NCBI GenBank assembly: GCA_902778985.1
Contig: CACYZS010000012.1
Coordinates: 1 to 22,832 of the forward strand
DNA: 22,832 nucleotides
Reading direction: 5' to 3'
Source of the DNA: an uncultured Ruminococcus sp.
GTDB taxonomy: Bacteria > Bacillota > Clostridia > Oscillospirales > CAG-272
Shown: piece by piece, positions 1 to 7,004 of the stretch
Numbering within the stretch: position 1 is the first letter of the stretch
How the letters are laid out: each line of letters begins with the position of its first letter
Program-made: the position numbers and the translations under genes
The notes under the pieces: generated by a model
The model's input: only the letters and a program-made list of their open reading frames with translations
Told to the model about the DNA's origin: nothing
The model's database searches: none

Positions 1-152
1 ATGCAAATGACATCACCGCGGAACTCCTGTACACGCTCTTTGTTACCTTCTTTAATACGGTAGCCTACCGTAATCTGATCACCTGCCTTGAATGCAGGAA
101 ACTCTTTCTTCTCGCCGGCAAATGCTTGCTCAGCTACTTTCAATAAATCCAT
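1..152 (-). CDS. rplS: 50S ribosomal protein L19 (N-terminal part, cut by window edge)
   Basis: Read on the minus strand from ATG at 152, the first 50 codons give MDLLKVAEQAFAGEKKEFPA, then a stretch with FKAGDQITVGYRIKEGNKER and VQEFRGDVIC. The pattern pxFkaGDxixVxyrikEGnkeRvQxFxGxVI is the N-terminal half of bacterial L19, a structural protein of the large ribosomal subunit at the 30S/50S interface. The gene runs off the left edge, so about 60 residues are missing. It lies downstream of a Bacteroidetes-type promoter (286-317) with a leader of roughly 125 nt. Low GC and A/T-rich codons match the TamB gene next to it and differ from the GC-rich sequence after 2530. Confidence 0.9.
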   Translation of the reverse strand, partial: MDLLKVAEQAFAGEKKEFPAFKAGDQITVGYRIKEGNKERVQEFRGDVIC

Positions 153-221
153 TTTCGTTTCCTTTTTATATGGATCCTTACTAACGTTTGGAGCATTTAC
201 TACTATTCGATGAAATACTGT

Positions 222-249
222 CTGTACTCTGTATTCTGTACTCTGTATT
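222..249. repeat. 14-bp tandem repeat, two copies
   Basis: CTGTACTCTGTATT occurs twice in perfect tandem (222-235 and 236-249). It lies inside the predicted rplS leader, between its promoter and its start codon. Function unknown; it may be simple slippage. Confidence 0.8.
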
Positions 250-285
250 CCTCTATTTCAATCGCCAGAGGCTCAAAACGGACTG

Positions 286-317
286 CAAAATTACTGCTTT
301 TTTTTGAATTGACCAAA
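286..317 (-). promoter_or_regulatory. Bacteroidetes-type promoter for rplS
   Basis: On the minus strand the sequence reads TTTG (314-317), 20 nt, then TAATTTTG (286-293). The known Bacteroides sigma-ABfr consensus is TTTG, 19-21 nt, TAnnTTTG, so both elements and the spacing match. It points towards the rplS start at 152. Transcription should begin near 280. Confidence 0.75.
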
Positions 318-516
318 TTTTTTCTCCAGAAAAATCAAAAAAATGCATTTTTATAATGCTTCTTGGACAAATATGGCCAATTATGCTTGTATAAATTGGT
401 CTATTTTGGACAAGGAACAAGGAGTTTACTCCGAAGGGTATATACGCTATCCGCATGGTTATAGGCTGTGAATAATCGCGGAATTTTATTCCGTATCGTA
501 AAAAAATGCAAAAATA

Positions 517-548
517 TTTGCATATGTGTGATTTTTGTTGTACCTTTG
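517..548 (+). promoter_or_regulatory. Bacteroidetes-type promoter for tamB
   Basis: TTTG at 517-520 is followed by 20 nt and TACCTTTG at 541-548, a full match to the Bacteroides consensus TTTG-(19-21)-TAnnTTTG. Expected transcription start is about 553-556, leaving a leader of only 12-15 nt before the chosen GTG at 568. This rules out upstream start codons in the same frame (for example TTG 535), which would lie inside the promoter. Confidence 0.75.
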
Positions 549-567
549 CACGCTAAAATGTGCGCTT

Positions 568-2133
568 GTGAAACGATTTCTGGCTATAGCGGGTGCCTTC
601 CTCGTCAGCTTGCTGATGGTGAGTGCGATGTTAGTCGCCGTCTTGACGAGTGATAAGGTCGAGACAGCTGCCGTCCAATTTGTGACGGAAGAGTTGTCGC
701 GCGCCTTGGGTACGGAGGCACATGTGGGAGCGGTGGAATATCGCTTCCCGGCACGCGTGGCCATCAAGGATGTCTTTATCGAGGATCGCTTGAAAGCTGC
801 GCAGCACGATACCCTCGCTTATATCGGCGAGGTGTATGTCCATTTTAGTCCTTTGGCTTTACGCAAAGGCGAGATTCGTTTCTCGCACGCGCACATCCAC
901 GACGTAGTGGCCAAACTCTACCGCACCAATGATGTGTGGAATTTCCAATACCTCGTAGAGGCTTTCCGCTCCGATGAAGAGCGTGTATCCGATCGCACAA
1001 TGGAAAGCATCATCTCTGTCAGAGATGTGGAATTGGAGAATATACGCGTTGAAGTGGAGCAATATACGGTTCAGTTGCCGAAGGCGACGATGGACCTGAA
1101 TAATTTCAGCGAAGAATCGCTGGATGCGCAGATTCGTCATCTCGAGGCTTCCGTTGTACATGCCGATAAAACGCAGCAACCCTTCGAAGTCGAAGATCTG
1201 CAGGCGCATGTCCTCCTTACCGACTCCACCTTGCTGGCTCCCACGCTCAAGGCGCAACTCCCGCGTTCGCGCGTGGACCTGAGTGGAGTGGAGTTGTGCT
1301 TCCCTGCTGCCGATACCATCTATCTCTCGCAGTCTGCGCATGATATCACCTTCGCTCTCCGTTTCCATGAAGCGGAACTGGTGCCGGCCGATATCGCCCT
1401 CTTCATCCCCCGTTTAAGCGGACTCAAGCACCCGATTAACCTCAGCGGTGCATTGGTCGGAACGCTGGATTCAGTGATGATGGAGGATATAGCTGTGCAT
1501 TACAATGGTCACCTCGTGCTGCAGGGAGATGTGACGGCGATTGGTCTTCCCGACCTCTCCGACCCCTATCTGCGGGCGAACCTGCGCGAACTGCAGACGA
1601 ACGCTCCGTACCTCCAGGATTTCCTGGCACAACTATACGGACGTCCCTTCCGCTTGCCCAAACCGCTCCATCGGCTGGGAGATATCCATTATCGCGGCTT
1701 GATGGAGGGCCACCTGCATGACTTGACGCTCCATGGAGGATTCCGTACTGCCCTCGGAGCCATCACTACCGATGGAACGGTAGTCAGCGACTCAACGTTC
1801 GAGCATATGAACTTCGATGCGCGCATCGTGGGTAATAAGTTCCGTTTGGGCCGACTGCTGGATCAGTCTAAACTTGGCTCCGTCACCCTCGATTTCTATT
1901 CGAAGGGATACGTCGATGAAGGCAAAGTGCATGGCGATATCAAGGCCCATATACGTGACCTCACTTACAACCGATACAAGTTTAGTGACATCAAGATAGA
2001 TGGTCGCTACGATCCTCTTCGCTACGAAGGAAACCTTGCGATTCATGATCCGCATGTGGACTTCGAGTTTGACGGCGTGCTCAATAGGCAGGACGAGAAT
2101 CCGGAGTATAACTTCAATCTCCTCTGCCGGCAT
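568..2133 (+). CDS. tamB: TamB/AsmA-type translocation and assembly module protein, N-terminal third, 3' end lost at a contig join
   Basis: TamB proteins are inner-membrane-anchored periplasmic beta-rich proteins linked to outer-membrane protein assembly and lipid transport. The start is GTG 568, giving VKRFLAIAGAFLVSLLMVSA, a short basic end and one membrane segment; upstream codons overlap the promoter. The next part (TEELSRALGTEAHVGAVEYR, IKDVFIEDR, DTLAYIGEVYVHFSPLAL) is typical of Bacteroidetes TamB N-termini. About 520 residues are present; full-length family members have about 1,450-1,550. The match ends at about 2113-2133 (FNLLCRH), where the sequence switches to antisense recJ. The open frame continues by chance into a DUF1538 gene, giving a 1,074-aa artefact that should not be taken as a fusion. 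Confidence 0.8.
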
Positions 2134-2532
2134 TTTTCTTGTCTTCGCATTAATGATCTCATCCATGGTCACTCCGAACAGGAATGCCATGGTCGCACCG
2201 CATGCACCGAACGAACCGTCTATGTCGACCAGATGGGGGTTGGCGTAGCAGATCCTGTCGGAATCCGCCTGGACGGTGTGGTGGTCCAGCACTATTACAT
2301 CTATGGATTTATCTGTGGCATAGGCAATCTCATCCTTGTTGGAGATTCCGCAGTCCACAGTTATTATCAGGGTAATATCGTTTTCGGCGGCATAATCCAC
2401 AGCTTCGGGAGTAAGGCCATAGGGCTCATCCCCCTCCGGCACTTTCCAGAACGGGTCTGCAATGCCAAGCTCTGTCAGCATATCAGTCATAAGGACAGTG
2501 GATGTTATTCCGTCTGCATCACGGTCGCCGAA
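2113..2532 (-). CDS. recJ: RecJ-type single-stranded-DNA exonuclease, internal fragment (both ends lost)
   Basis: RecJ is a 5'-3' single-strand DNA exonuclease of the DHH phosphoesterase family used in recombination and repair. On the minus strand the 140 codons carry DHH motifs in order: GDRDADGITSTVLM (motif I, metal-binding acidic residues), LIITVDCGISN (motif II) and DVIVLDHHTVQ (motif III, the DHH itself), followed by CYANPH and GACGAT, which fit the YxxNPk and agCGvx segments. There is no start or stop, and the fragment lies antisense inside an open frame. Its source is neither obviously the Bacteroidetes nor the Firmicute; GDRDADG and GDEPYGL look somewhat spirochaete-like, but that is a guess. 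I read it as an assembly insert. Confidence 0.8.
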
Positions 2533-3759
2533 CCCGATCTGTCGGTGCTCGCTTCGCAGGTGCGCGAAGTGGTCTCGGACAAACTCCTGATCTTCTCGGT
2601 CGGGTGCGGCGTCGGGATCTTCCTTCTGCTCTCGGTTTTGCGTATGATCTTCCGCGTCAACCTGTCGAATCTGCTGTTCTACTCGTATCTGGCGCTCTTC
2701 ATGCTGACCACCCTCGTTTTGGTCTACGGGGACGCCGACTATCTCGCGCTCGCCTTCGACGCGGGCGGCGTCACGACGGGGCCCGTCACCGTTCCGTTTC
2801 TGATGGCGCTCGGGGTCGGGATCGCCGGAACGCTCGGCGGCAAGCACGCGAGCGAGAACAGTTTCGGTATGATCGCCCTCAGTTCGGTCGGTCCGATGAT
2901 CGTGGTCGCCGCGCTCGGGATCGGGGCGAAGGGCGGGTTTACCTACACGCTCCCCGACTACTCGATGGAAAGCAAACTCGGCGCGGGGATCCTGCGCGTC
3001 CTGCTCTCGACCGGACGCGACGTCGGGATCGCCGTAGTGCTGATCGTCCTGTTCTTTACCATCCTTGACCGCGTGTTTCTGCGCCTGCCGAAAAAGACGC
3101 TGATCCGCATCGCGGTCGGGATCGCCTACACCTTCGCCGGACTGGTGCTCTTCCTCTCCGCCGCGACCGTCGGGTTCATGCCGATCGGGTTCGCGCTCGG
3201 ACGGGGGATGGCGGACACCCCCGCGCTGCTGCTCGGATTCTCGTTTTTGCTCGGCGCCGTGGTCGTGCTTGCCGAGCCGGCGGTGCTGGTCCTGAACCGG
3301 CAGGTCGAGGGGGTCACGGGCGGCACGGTCGACAAACGGTCGGTCATGATCGCGCTCTCCTGCGGCGTCGGGCTCTCGATCGGGCTCTCGATGCTCCGGA
3401 TCTGGCTCGGGTTCAGCATCCTGTGCTACCTGATCCCGGGATATCTGCTCTCGCTCGGACTTTCGTTTTTCGTCCCGAAACTCTATACCGCGATCGCCTT
3501 TGACTCGGGCGGCGTCGCGTCGGGGCCCCTGACCTCGACCTTCATTCTGCCGTTCGCGATCGGGGCTTGCACCGTTTTGCAGGGAGAGGGAAAGATCCTC
3601 TCCGACGCCTTCGGGATCGTCGCGATGGTCGCGATGACGCCTCTGATCACCATCCAGTTGCTCGGTTTCCGCGCCATCATGGCGGGCAAGATCCGCGACC
3701 GGAGTTCGATGCGGCGGATCCTCGGCGCCGACGACGAAGAGATCATCCGGTTCATGTAA
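2512..3759 (+). CDS. DUF1538 family membrane protein (two DUF1538 repeats), 5' end missing
   Basis: The 415 visible residues form a very hydrophobic integral membrane protein with an internal duplication. AEPDLSVLASQV (fragment residue 6) and AEPAVLVLNRQVEGVTGG (254) match each other, as do AFDAGGVTTGPVTVPF (81) and AFDSGGVASGPLTSTF (329). The AEP-to-AFD distance is 75 residues in both halves. This is the two-domain DUF1538 architecture. As I recall, a two-gene DUF1538 pair (UmpAB) from Halomonas was reported as a Na+/H+ antiporter, so ion transport is plausible but not shown here. The first residues before AEPD are lost at the join at 2512-2532. The stop is 11 nt before a PII-like gene, so the protein is probably controlled by the two PII proteins downstream. 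Confidence 0.85.
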   Translation, partial: VCITVAEPDLSVLASQVREVVSDKLLIFSVGCGVGIFLLLSVLRMIFRVNLSNLLFYSYLALFMLTTLVLVYGDADYLALAFDAGGVTTGPVTVPFLMALGVGIAGTLGGKHASENSFGMIALSSVGPMIVVAALGIGAKGGFTYTLPDYSMESKLGAGILRVLLSTGRDVGIAVVLIVLFFTILDRVFLRLPKKTLIRIAVGIAYTFAGLVLFLSAATVGFMPIGFALGRGMADTPALLLGFSFLLGAVVVLAEPAVLVLNRQVEGVTGGTVDKRSVMIALSCGVGLSIGLSMLRIWLGFSILCYLIPGYLLSLGLSFFVPKLYTAIAFDSGGVASGPLTSTFILPFAIGACTVLQGEGKILSDAFGIVAMVAMTPLITIQLLGFRAIMAGKIRDRSSMRRILGADDEEIIRFM

Positions 3760-3769
3760 GGGGGTTGCC

Positions 3770-4231
3770 GTGGAACAGAACGAAACCAAGCGGCGGCGTT
3801 CCGACCGCCCGGAAAAAAAGAGCGCCCCGAAAAAGAAGAACGCGGCGCTGACCGCACCGAAAAAACTCAAATTGCTTTTTACGGTCGTCGACCGTAAGAA
3901 GGCGGAACTGTTTTCCGACCTGATCGGCGGGTACGGCGTCAATCTGCAGATCCTTCTGCCCGGCGAGGGGACGGCGAAGACCGAGACCCTGCGCCTCCTC
4001 GGTCTTGACGATACGGCGCGCGCCGTCATCGTCAGCGTGATCCGCGACGACAAAGCGCCGGCGATCTTCGAGATGCTCGAAGAGAAGTTCGAGAGCGTCC
4101 GGGGCGGCAAGGGGATCGCGTGGTCGGTCCCGATGACGAGCGCCGTCGGGGTGGCGATCTATCAGTTTCTGTCCGATTACCGCGAGGGGCAGGATCCCGC
4201 GCGGGCAAACGAAAGGGGGAAAAGGTCATGA
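3770..4231 (+). CDS. PII-like regulator 1 (GlnB superfamily) with basic N-terminal extension
   Basis: Start is GTG 3770 behind AAGGGGG; 153 aa. After a Lys/Arg-rich extension of about 32 residues comes a PII-type ferredoxin-like core: KLKLLFTVVDRKKAELFSDL, YGVNLQILLPGEGTA, ETLRLLGL, VIVSVIRDDKAPAIFEML, then GGKGIAWSVPM. PII proteins are small trimeric sensors that bind nucleotides and 2-oxoglutarate and block transporters or enzymes with their T-loop. Here the T-loop region is short and lacks the uridylylated Tyr of GlnB; TAKTETLRLLGL takes its place. That suggests a PII-like subclass not controlled by GlnD. It overlaps the next gene by ATGA (4228-4231), so translation is coupled. The basic tail could bind membrane or nucleic acid; this is inference. 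Confidence 0.8.
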   Translation: MEQNETKRRRSDRPEKKSAPKKKNAALTAPKKLKLLFTVVDRKKAELFSDLIGGYGVNLQILLPGEGTAKTETLRLLGLDDTARAVIVSVIRDDKAPAIFEMLEEKFESVRGGKGIAWSVPMTSAVGVAIYQFLSDYREGQDPARANERGKRS

Positions 4232-4596
4232 CCTTCTCGCACGAGTGCATCGTCTGCATCGTCAACACCGGGTTCTCCGACGCCGTGATGGACGCGGCGC
4301 GCGAGTTCGGCGCACGGGGCGGGACGGTGATCCACGGGCGCGGCACGGCGAGCCGGGAAGCCGAACGCTTCTTCGGCATCAGCATCCAGCCCGGTAAGGA
4401 AGTGGTCCTGATCCTGGTTCCGCACGACCTGACCGACAAGCTCCTGCACGCCCTTTACCGCGCCGTCGGTCTGAAAACCCCGGGGCAGGGGATCGCGTTT
4501 TCCCTACCCGTGGATCAGGTCGTCGGACTGTCCACCCTCTCGCTCGAGAAGAGCGGGGAAGCGCCCGCCGGGGACGGCGACGCCGACAAATCGTAA
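4228..4596 (+). CDS. PII-like regulator 2 (GlnB superfamily)
   Basis: I start at ATG 4228 (MTFSHECIVCIVNTGFSDAV), because it overlaps the upstream stop as ATGA and follows GGGGGAAAAGG; an upstream in-frame start at 4120 would overlap PII-like 1 by 112 nt. The protein has 122 aa, close to the usual PII length of about 112. Segments are CIVNTGFSDAVMDAAREFGA, GTVIHGRGTASREAERFFGI, VVLILVPHDLTDKLLHAL and GQGIAFSLPVDQVVGLSTL. GRGTASREAERFFGI aligns with GEGTAKTETLRLLGL of its neighbour, so the two are paralogues that might form hetero-oligomers. It has the same missing T-loop tyrosine. It probably acts with PII-like 1 on the DUF1538 protein. Confidence 0.8.
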   Translation: MTFSHECIVCIVNTGFSDAVMDAAREFGARGGTVIHGRGTASREAERFFGISIQPGKEVVLILVPHDLTDKLLHALYRAVGLKTPGQGIAFSLPVDQVVGLSTLSLEKSGEAPAGDGDADKS

Positions 4597-4639
4597 ATTA
4601 TCCGATCGCAAGATCGTGACGTAAAAGGAGAAAAACGCT

Positions 4640-5191
4640 ATGTACTACCGCTTGAAAGTGGCGGGCGTCGAACGCGACCTGCCCATCTGCCCCCTGAACG
4701 ACAAACTCTCGATCGGCGCGTTCGTGATGTTCGGCGACGTCGAACTGACCGAGAAGTGCGCCGCCGCGCTCGTGAAGATCGCACCCGAACACGACGCGAT
4801 CATCACCGCCGAGTCGAAAGGGATCCCGTTGGTCTACGAAATGACGCGTCTGCTCGGGCGCAACCGCTACATCCTCGCCCGCAAGATGCCGAAACTCTAT
4901 ATGCGCGATATCAAGAAGTTCGAGGTGAAATCCATCACCACCGCGGCGCAGCAGACCCTTTACCTCGACGGGTACGACGTCGAGTGGATGAAGGGGAAGA
5001 AGATCCTGATCGTCGACGACGTCATCAGCACCGGCGCGTCTCTTGCCGCGCTCGAACACCTGGTCGTCGAGTCGGGCGGCATCGTCGCCGGACGGATGGC
5101 GGTGCTCGCGGAGGGCGACGCCATCGAGCGCAAGGACATCAAGGTCCTCGGCAAACTCCCGCTTTTCACCCCCGACGGCAAAGAGATCTGA
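4640..5191 (+). CDS. Phosphoribosyltransferase (adenine/xanthine PRT-like)
   Basis: Start ATG 4640 follows AAAGGAG with 9 nt spacing; 183 aa, normal for type I PRTases. ILIVDDVISTGASL (residues 122-135) is the PRPP-binding signature, with paired Asp residues and the TGxS phosphate loop. DAIITAESKGIPLVYEM and YILARKMPKLY fit the substrate loops of apt/xpt-like enzymes common in Clostridia. Expected reaction: purine base plus PRPP gives nucleotide plus pyrophosphate in the cytoplasm. The exact base cannot be read from the sequence. It ends as TGATG, overlapping the Nudix start by one base, so the two are translated together. Confidence 0.85.
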   Translation: MYYRLKVAGVERDLPICPLNDKLSIGAFVMFGDVELTEKCAAALVKIAPEHDAIITAESKGIPLVYEMTRLLGRNRYILARKMPKLYMRDIKKFEVKSITTAAQQTLYLDGYDVEWMKGKKILIVDDVISTGASLAALEHLVVESGGIVAGRMAVLAEGDAIERKDIKVLGKLPLFTPDGKEI

Positions 5192-5670
5192 TGAACGACG
5201 CGATCCTGTCGTCCCTTGTCTACATCGAGCGGGACGGGAAGTACCTGATGCTCCACCGCACGAAGAAGGAGAACGATATCAACGCGGGCAAGTGGATCGG
5301 CGTCGGAGGCAAGTTCGAGCGGGGCGAGAGCCCCGAGGAATGCGCGATCCGCGAGGCGGGGGAGGAGACCGGGCTGACCCTTCATTCCCCCGTTTTCCGC
5401 GGGATCGTCACCTTCCTTTGCGACCGCTGCCCGCCCGAGTATATGCACCTCTTCACCTGCACCGATTTTTCGGGGACGCTCCGCGACTGCGACGAGGGGG
5501 AACTCGCGTGGGTCGAGAAGAGCCGCGTGCCGTGTCTTCCGCTCTGGGAAGGCGACCGGATCTTTTTGTCCTTGCTCGCTCACGACGCGCCCTTCTTCTC
5601 CTTGAAACTGGTCTACCTGGGCGATACCCTGACGCGCGCGACGCTCGACGGGCGGGAACTCCCGCTCTGA
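5191..5670 (+). CDS. Nudix hydrolase (MutT/8-oxo-dGTP diphosphatase-like)
   Basis: Start ATG 5191 overlaps the upstream stop; 159 aa, usual for the family. The Nudix box Gx5Ex7REUxEExGU is complete at residues 40-62: G40, E46, R54-E55, E58-E59 and G61-L62. It binds Mg2+ and cleaves nucleoside diphosphates linked to another group. N-terminal SSLVYIERDGKYLMLHR and GKWIGVGG are typical of MutT/NUDT1-like 8-oxo-dGTP hydrolases of Firmicutes. Pairing with a purine phosphoribosyltransferase fits nucleotide salvage and cleaning. A strong terminator follows 20 nt after the stop. Confidence 0.88.
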   Translation: MNDAILSSLVYIERDGKYLMLHRTKKENDINAGKWIGVGGKFERGESPEECAIREAGEETGLTLHSPVFRGIVTFLCDRCPPEYMHLFTCTDFSGTLRDCDEGELAWVEKSRVPCLPLWEGDRIFLSLLAHDAPFFSLKLVYLGDTLTRATLDGRELPL

Positions 5671-5690
5671 CCGTTTTGCGCCCGGATCCC

Positions 5691-5721
5691 GTTCCCGCCG
5701 TCGCCGGCGGGAACTTTTTTT
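5691..5721 (+). terminator. Rho-independent terminator after the Nudix gene
   Basis: A perfect 10-bp stem, GTTCCCGCCG (5691-5700) with CGGCGGGAAC (5705-5714), has a TCGC loop and is followed by seven T (5715-5721). It isolates the upstream genes from the riboswitch operon. Confidence 0.95.
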
Positions 5722-5774
5722 GCGCGTGATTTCGGTCAAAATCGCACGAAAAATAAAAAACTTGAAAAAAATAC

Positions 5775-5803
5775 TTGACAGATTATAAAAAAGAGGATAC
5801 AAT
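5775..5803 (+). promoter_or_regulatory. Sigma-A promoter of the c-di-GMP-controlled operon
   Basis: A perfect -35 TTGACA (5775-5780), a 17-nt spacer and a -10 TACAAT (5798-5803) form a near-consensus vegetative promoter in an A/T-rich stretch. Transcription should start near 5810. A hairpin, ATTCGG (5806-5811) with CCGAAT (5824-5829), follows just downstream. Confidence 0.9.
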
Positions 5804-5854
5804 ATATTCGGAGTTTTAAGTGACCGAATGGAATATATCTCAACAATATCATAT

Positions 5855-5930
5855 AGTCTATAAAGGCAAAGCCACTGCGAAGTGGTGACGCAAAACTAGA
5901 GGGACTCATTGAGTCAGCCAGTTGCAGAGG
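5855..5930 (+). ncRNA. Cyclic di-GMP class I riboswitch aptamer (GEMM)
   Basis: Conserved pieces appear in order: AAGGCAAA (5863-5870), a CCACT/AGTGG hairpin with a GCGA (GNRA) tetraloop (about 5872-5885), GACGCAAA (5887-5894), CTAGAGGG, a GACTC-ATT-GAGTC hairpin (about 5903-5915), and AGCCAGTTGC (5916-5925). These are the hallmarks of the GEMM/c-di-GMP-I family: GGCAAA and GACGCAAA around the tetraloop helix, and AGCCxGTTGC at the 3' side. The RNA binds the second messenger c-di-GMP and usually controls motility, adhesion or matrix genes. It sits between a strong promoter and a terminator, ahead of four surface-protein genes. Boundaries are approximate. Confidence 0.93.
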
Positions 5931-5953
5931 TGCAACGCGGCTGACTTTTGTTT
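5913..5953 (+). terminator. Riboswitch expression-platform terminator
   Basis: GTCAGCC (5913-5919) pairs with GGCTGAC (5939-5945), and the inner TTGCA (5922-5926) pairs with TGCAA (5931-5935); TTTTGTTT follows. The 5' arm uses the last conserved bases of the aptamer (AGCCAGTTGC). Aptamer folding and termination are therefore mutually exclusive, and ligand binding should allow read-through (an ON switch). Confidence 0.88.
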
Positions 5954-5957
5954 AATT

Positions 5958-5985
5958 TCGGGTAGCCCGAGGAAAGGAGGGAAAA
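5958..5985 (+). promoter_or_regulatory. Ribosome-binding region of the first operon gene, with small hairpin
   Basis: A short hairpin, TCGGG-TAG-CCCGA (5958-5970), stands directly before the ribosome site AAAGGAGG (5973-5980), which is 5 nt from ATG 5986. The site itself stays free in this fold. Confidence 0.6.
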
Positions 5986-6963
5986 ATGATGAAGAAGATC
6001 GACCGATCGACCTTAACGGTCATTCGTTGCGCGATCCCTCTTTGCTTATCCTTCCTGATCGTGGTCGGCGTTATTTTCACCGCCGTATTCCGTCCCTCGC
6101 TCGGGTGGTTCGCGATCTCGCCCGGAGTGACGACGAGCGGTATGGTCGTGGTTACCTCTTCCGACGACTGCGACGTTCTGATCGAGCGGGGAAACGAATT
6201 CGACAAGACCAAGACGAACGGCGTGAACTCCCCGATCGAGCGGTATCCCGGCGTCGGCGCCCTGAAAGAGTACATTGAGGACGACGGCTATGACGCCGAC
6301 ACCGAAACTTCGAGCGCCAACGCGTCGAAACTGGCGTTCGAGATGGTGAACGAACTGGTTCGCTCGGAGTACGACGATTACGCGGAAGCCATGATCGACA
6401 CGCGATTCCTGATGCCCGGCGCGTACGGGACGGTGACTTTCTATTTAAAACCCTTCGCAGGCGTCACCCGGGTGCAGAAAACCATTTCGGTTTCGGTCAA
6501 CGGTCTGTACGCCCTTGAGACGCAGAGCGGATACGTGATCAGCCAGGTCTCCTCGCCAAGTACGCTCGACCTGCTCAAAGGGCACATCCTCTTCTTCACC
6601 GAGCGGACCGGCGCCACCCACGAACAGTTTCGCTACGACGGTCTGGTGGACGGAAGTTTCGTTTTCGATTCCGACGAACACGAACTCTGCAACGAGGTGG
6701 GAAAGACCGACTGCTACAAGATCGTTCTTTACTGGGAGTGGCCCGAGACCTACCTCGATATTTCCCGCAATATGTCCGACAATGAGAACACGAGGAAATA
6801 TCCCGCGGAACTGAACGACTACATTTCAGCCAACCCCGAGTTCTTCTTCGCCATCAACCAGGCAAGTGAAGACGAGACCGATCGAAGCGAAGGGTACGAC
6901 GACGGGGACCAGAAGATCGGTAACCAGGTCCATTACCTTTCCACGATCATTACGATCGGCTGA
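5986..6963 (+). CDS. Exported single-TM protein, SipW-dependent/TasA-like, operon gene 1
   Basis: Start ATG 5986 (a second ATG at 5989 is equally close) follows AAAGGAGG; 325 aa. A basic end (MMKKIDR) leads to one membrane segment at residues 13-35, then GWFAISPGVTTSGMVVV. The pattern of a hydrophobic stretch ending in [LA]-x-WF followed by an xSGMxV strand is shared by many Firmicute surface proteins carrying SipW-type signal peptides, the class that includes the biofilm protein TasA and camelysin. The remainder is acidic, beta-rich and without a known catalytic motif. It is the first gene after the c-di-GMP switch. Role as a pilin-like or matrix subunit is inference; homology to TasA itself is not shown. 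Confidence 0.8.
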   Translation: MMKKIDRSTLTVIRCAIPLCLSFLIVVGVIFTAVFRPSLGWFAISPGVTTSGMVVVTSSDDCDVLIERGNEFDKTKTNGVNSPIERYPGVGALKEYIEDDGYDADTETSSANASKLAFEMVNELVRSEYDDYAEAMIDTRFLMPGAYGTVTFYLKPFAGVTRVQKTISVSVNGLYALETQSGYVISQVSSPSTLDLLKGHILFFTERTGATHEQFRYDGLVDGSFVFDSDEHELCNEVGKTDCYKIVLYWEWPETYLDISRNMSDNENTRKYPAELNDYISANPEFFFAINQASEDETDRSEGYDDGDQKIGNQVHYLSTIITIG

Positions 6964-7004
6964 TCAAAACGATTCCGAAAGAAACGATAGAAAGGAGGCA
7001 AGCC

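Larger units (their letters stand above)
153..567. other. Divergent intergenic region between rplS and tamB
   Basis: This 415-nt A/T-rich gap has no convincing gene. It holds the two diverging promoters listed separately, a 14-bp tandem duplication (222-249), and a weak hairpin in which GGCCAATT (about 373-380) faces AATTGGTC (about 397-404). The minus-strand reading frame at 253-456 covers the promoter and has no recognisable content, so I do not call it a gene. Confidence 0.6.

Noticed and set aside
535..3759. A 1,074-aa open frame that would be a TamB-DUF1538 fusion
   Set aside because: The middle 140 codons are antisense RecJ, and the two ends come from different phyla by promoter type and codon use. 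It is a chimeric contig, not a fusion gene.
1792..4110. A 772-aa minus-strand open frame
   Set aside because: Only the RecJ part (2113-2532) is real coding sequence. The rest is an Arg/Asp/Pro-rich shadow of the DUF1538, PII-like and TamB genes.
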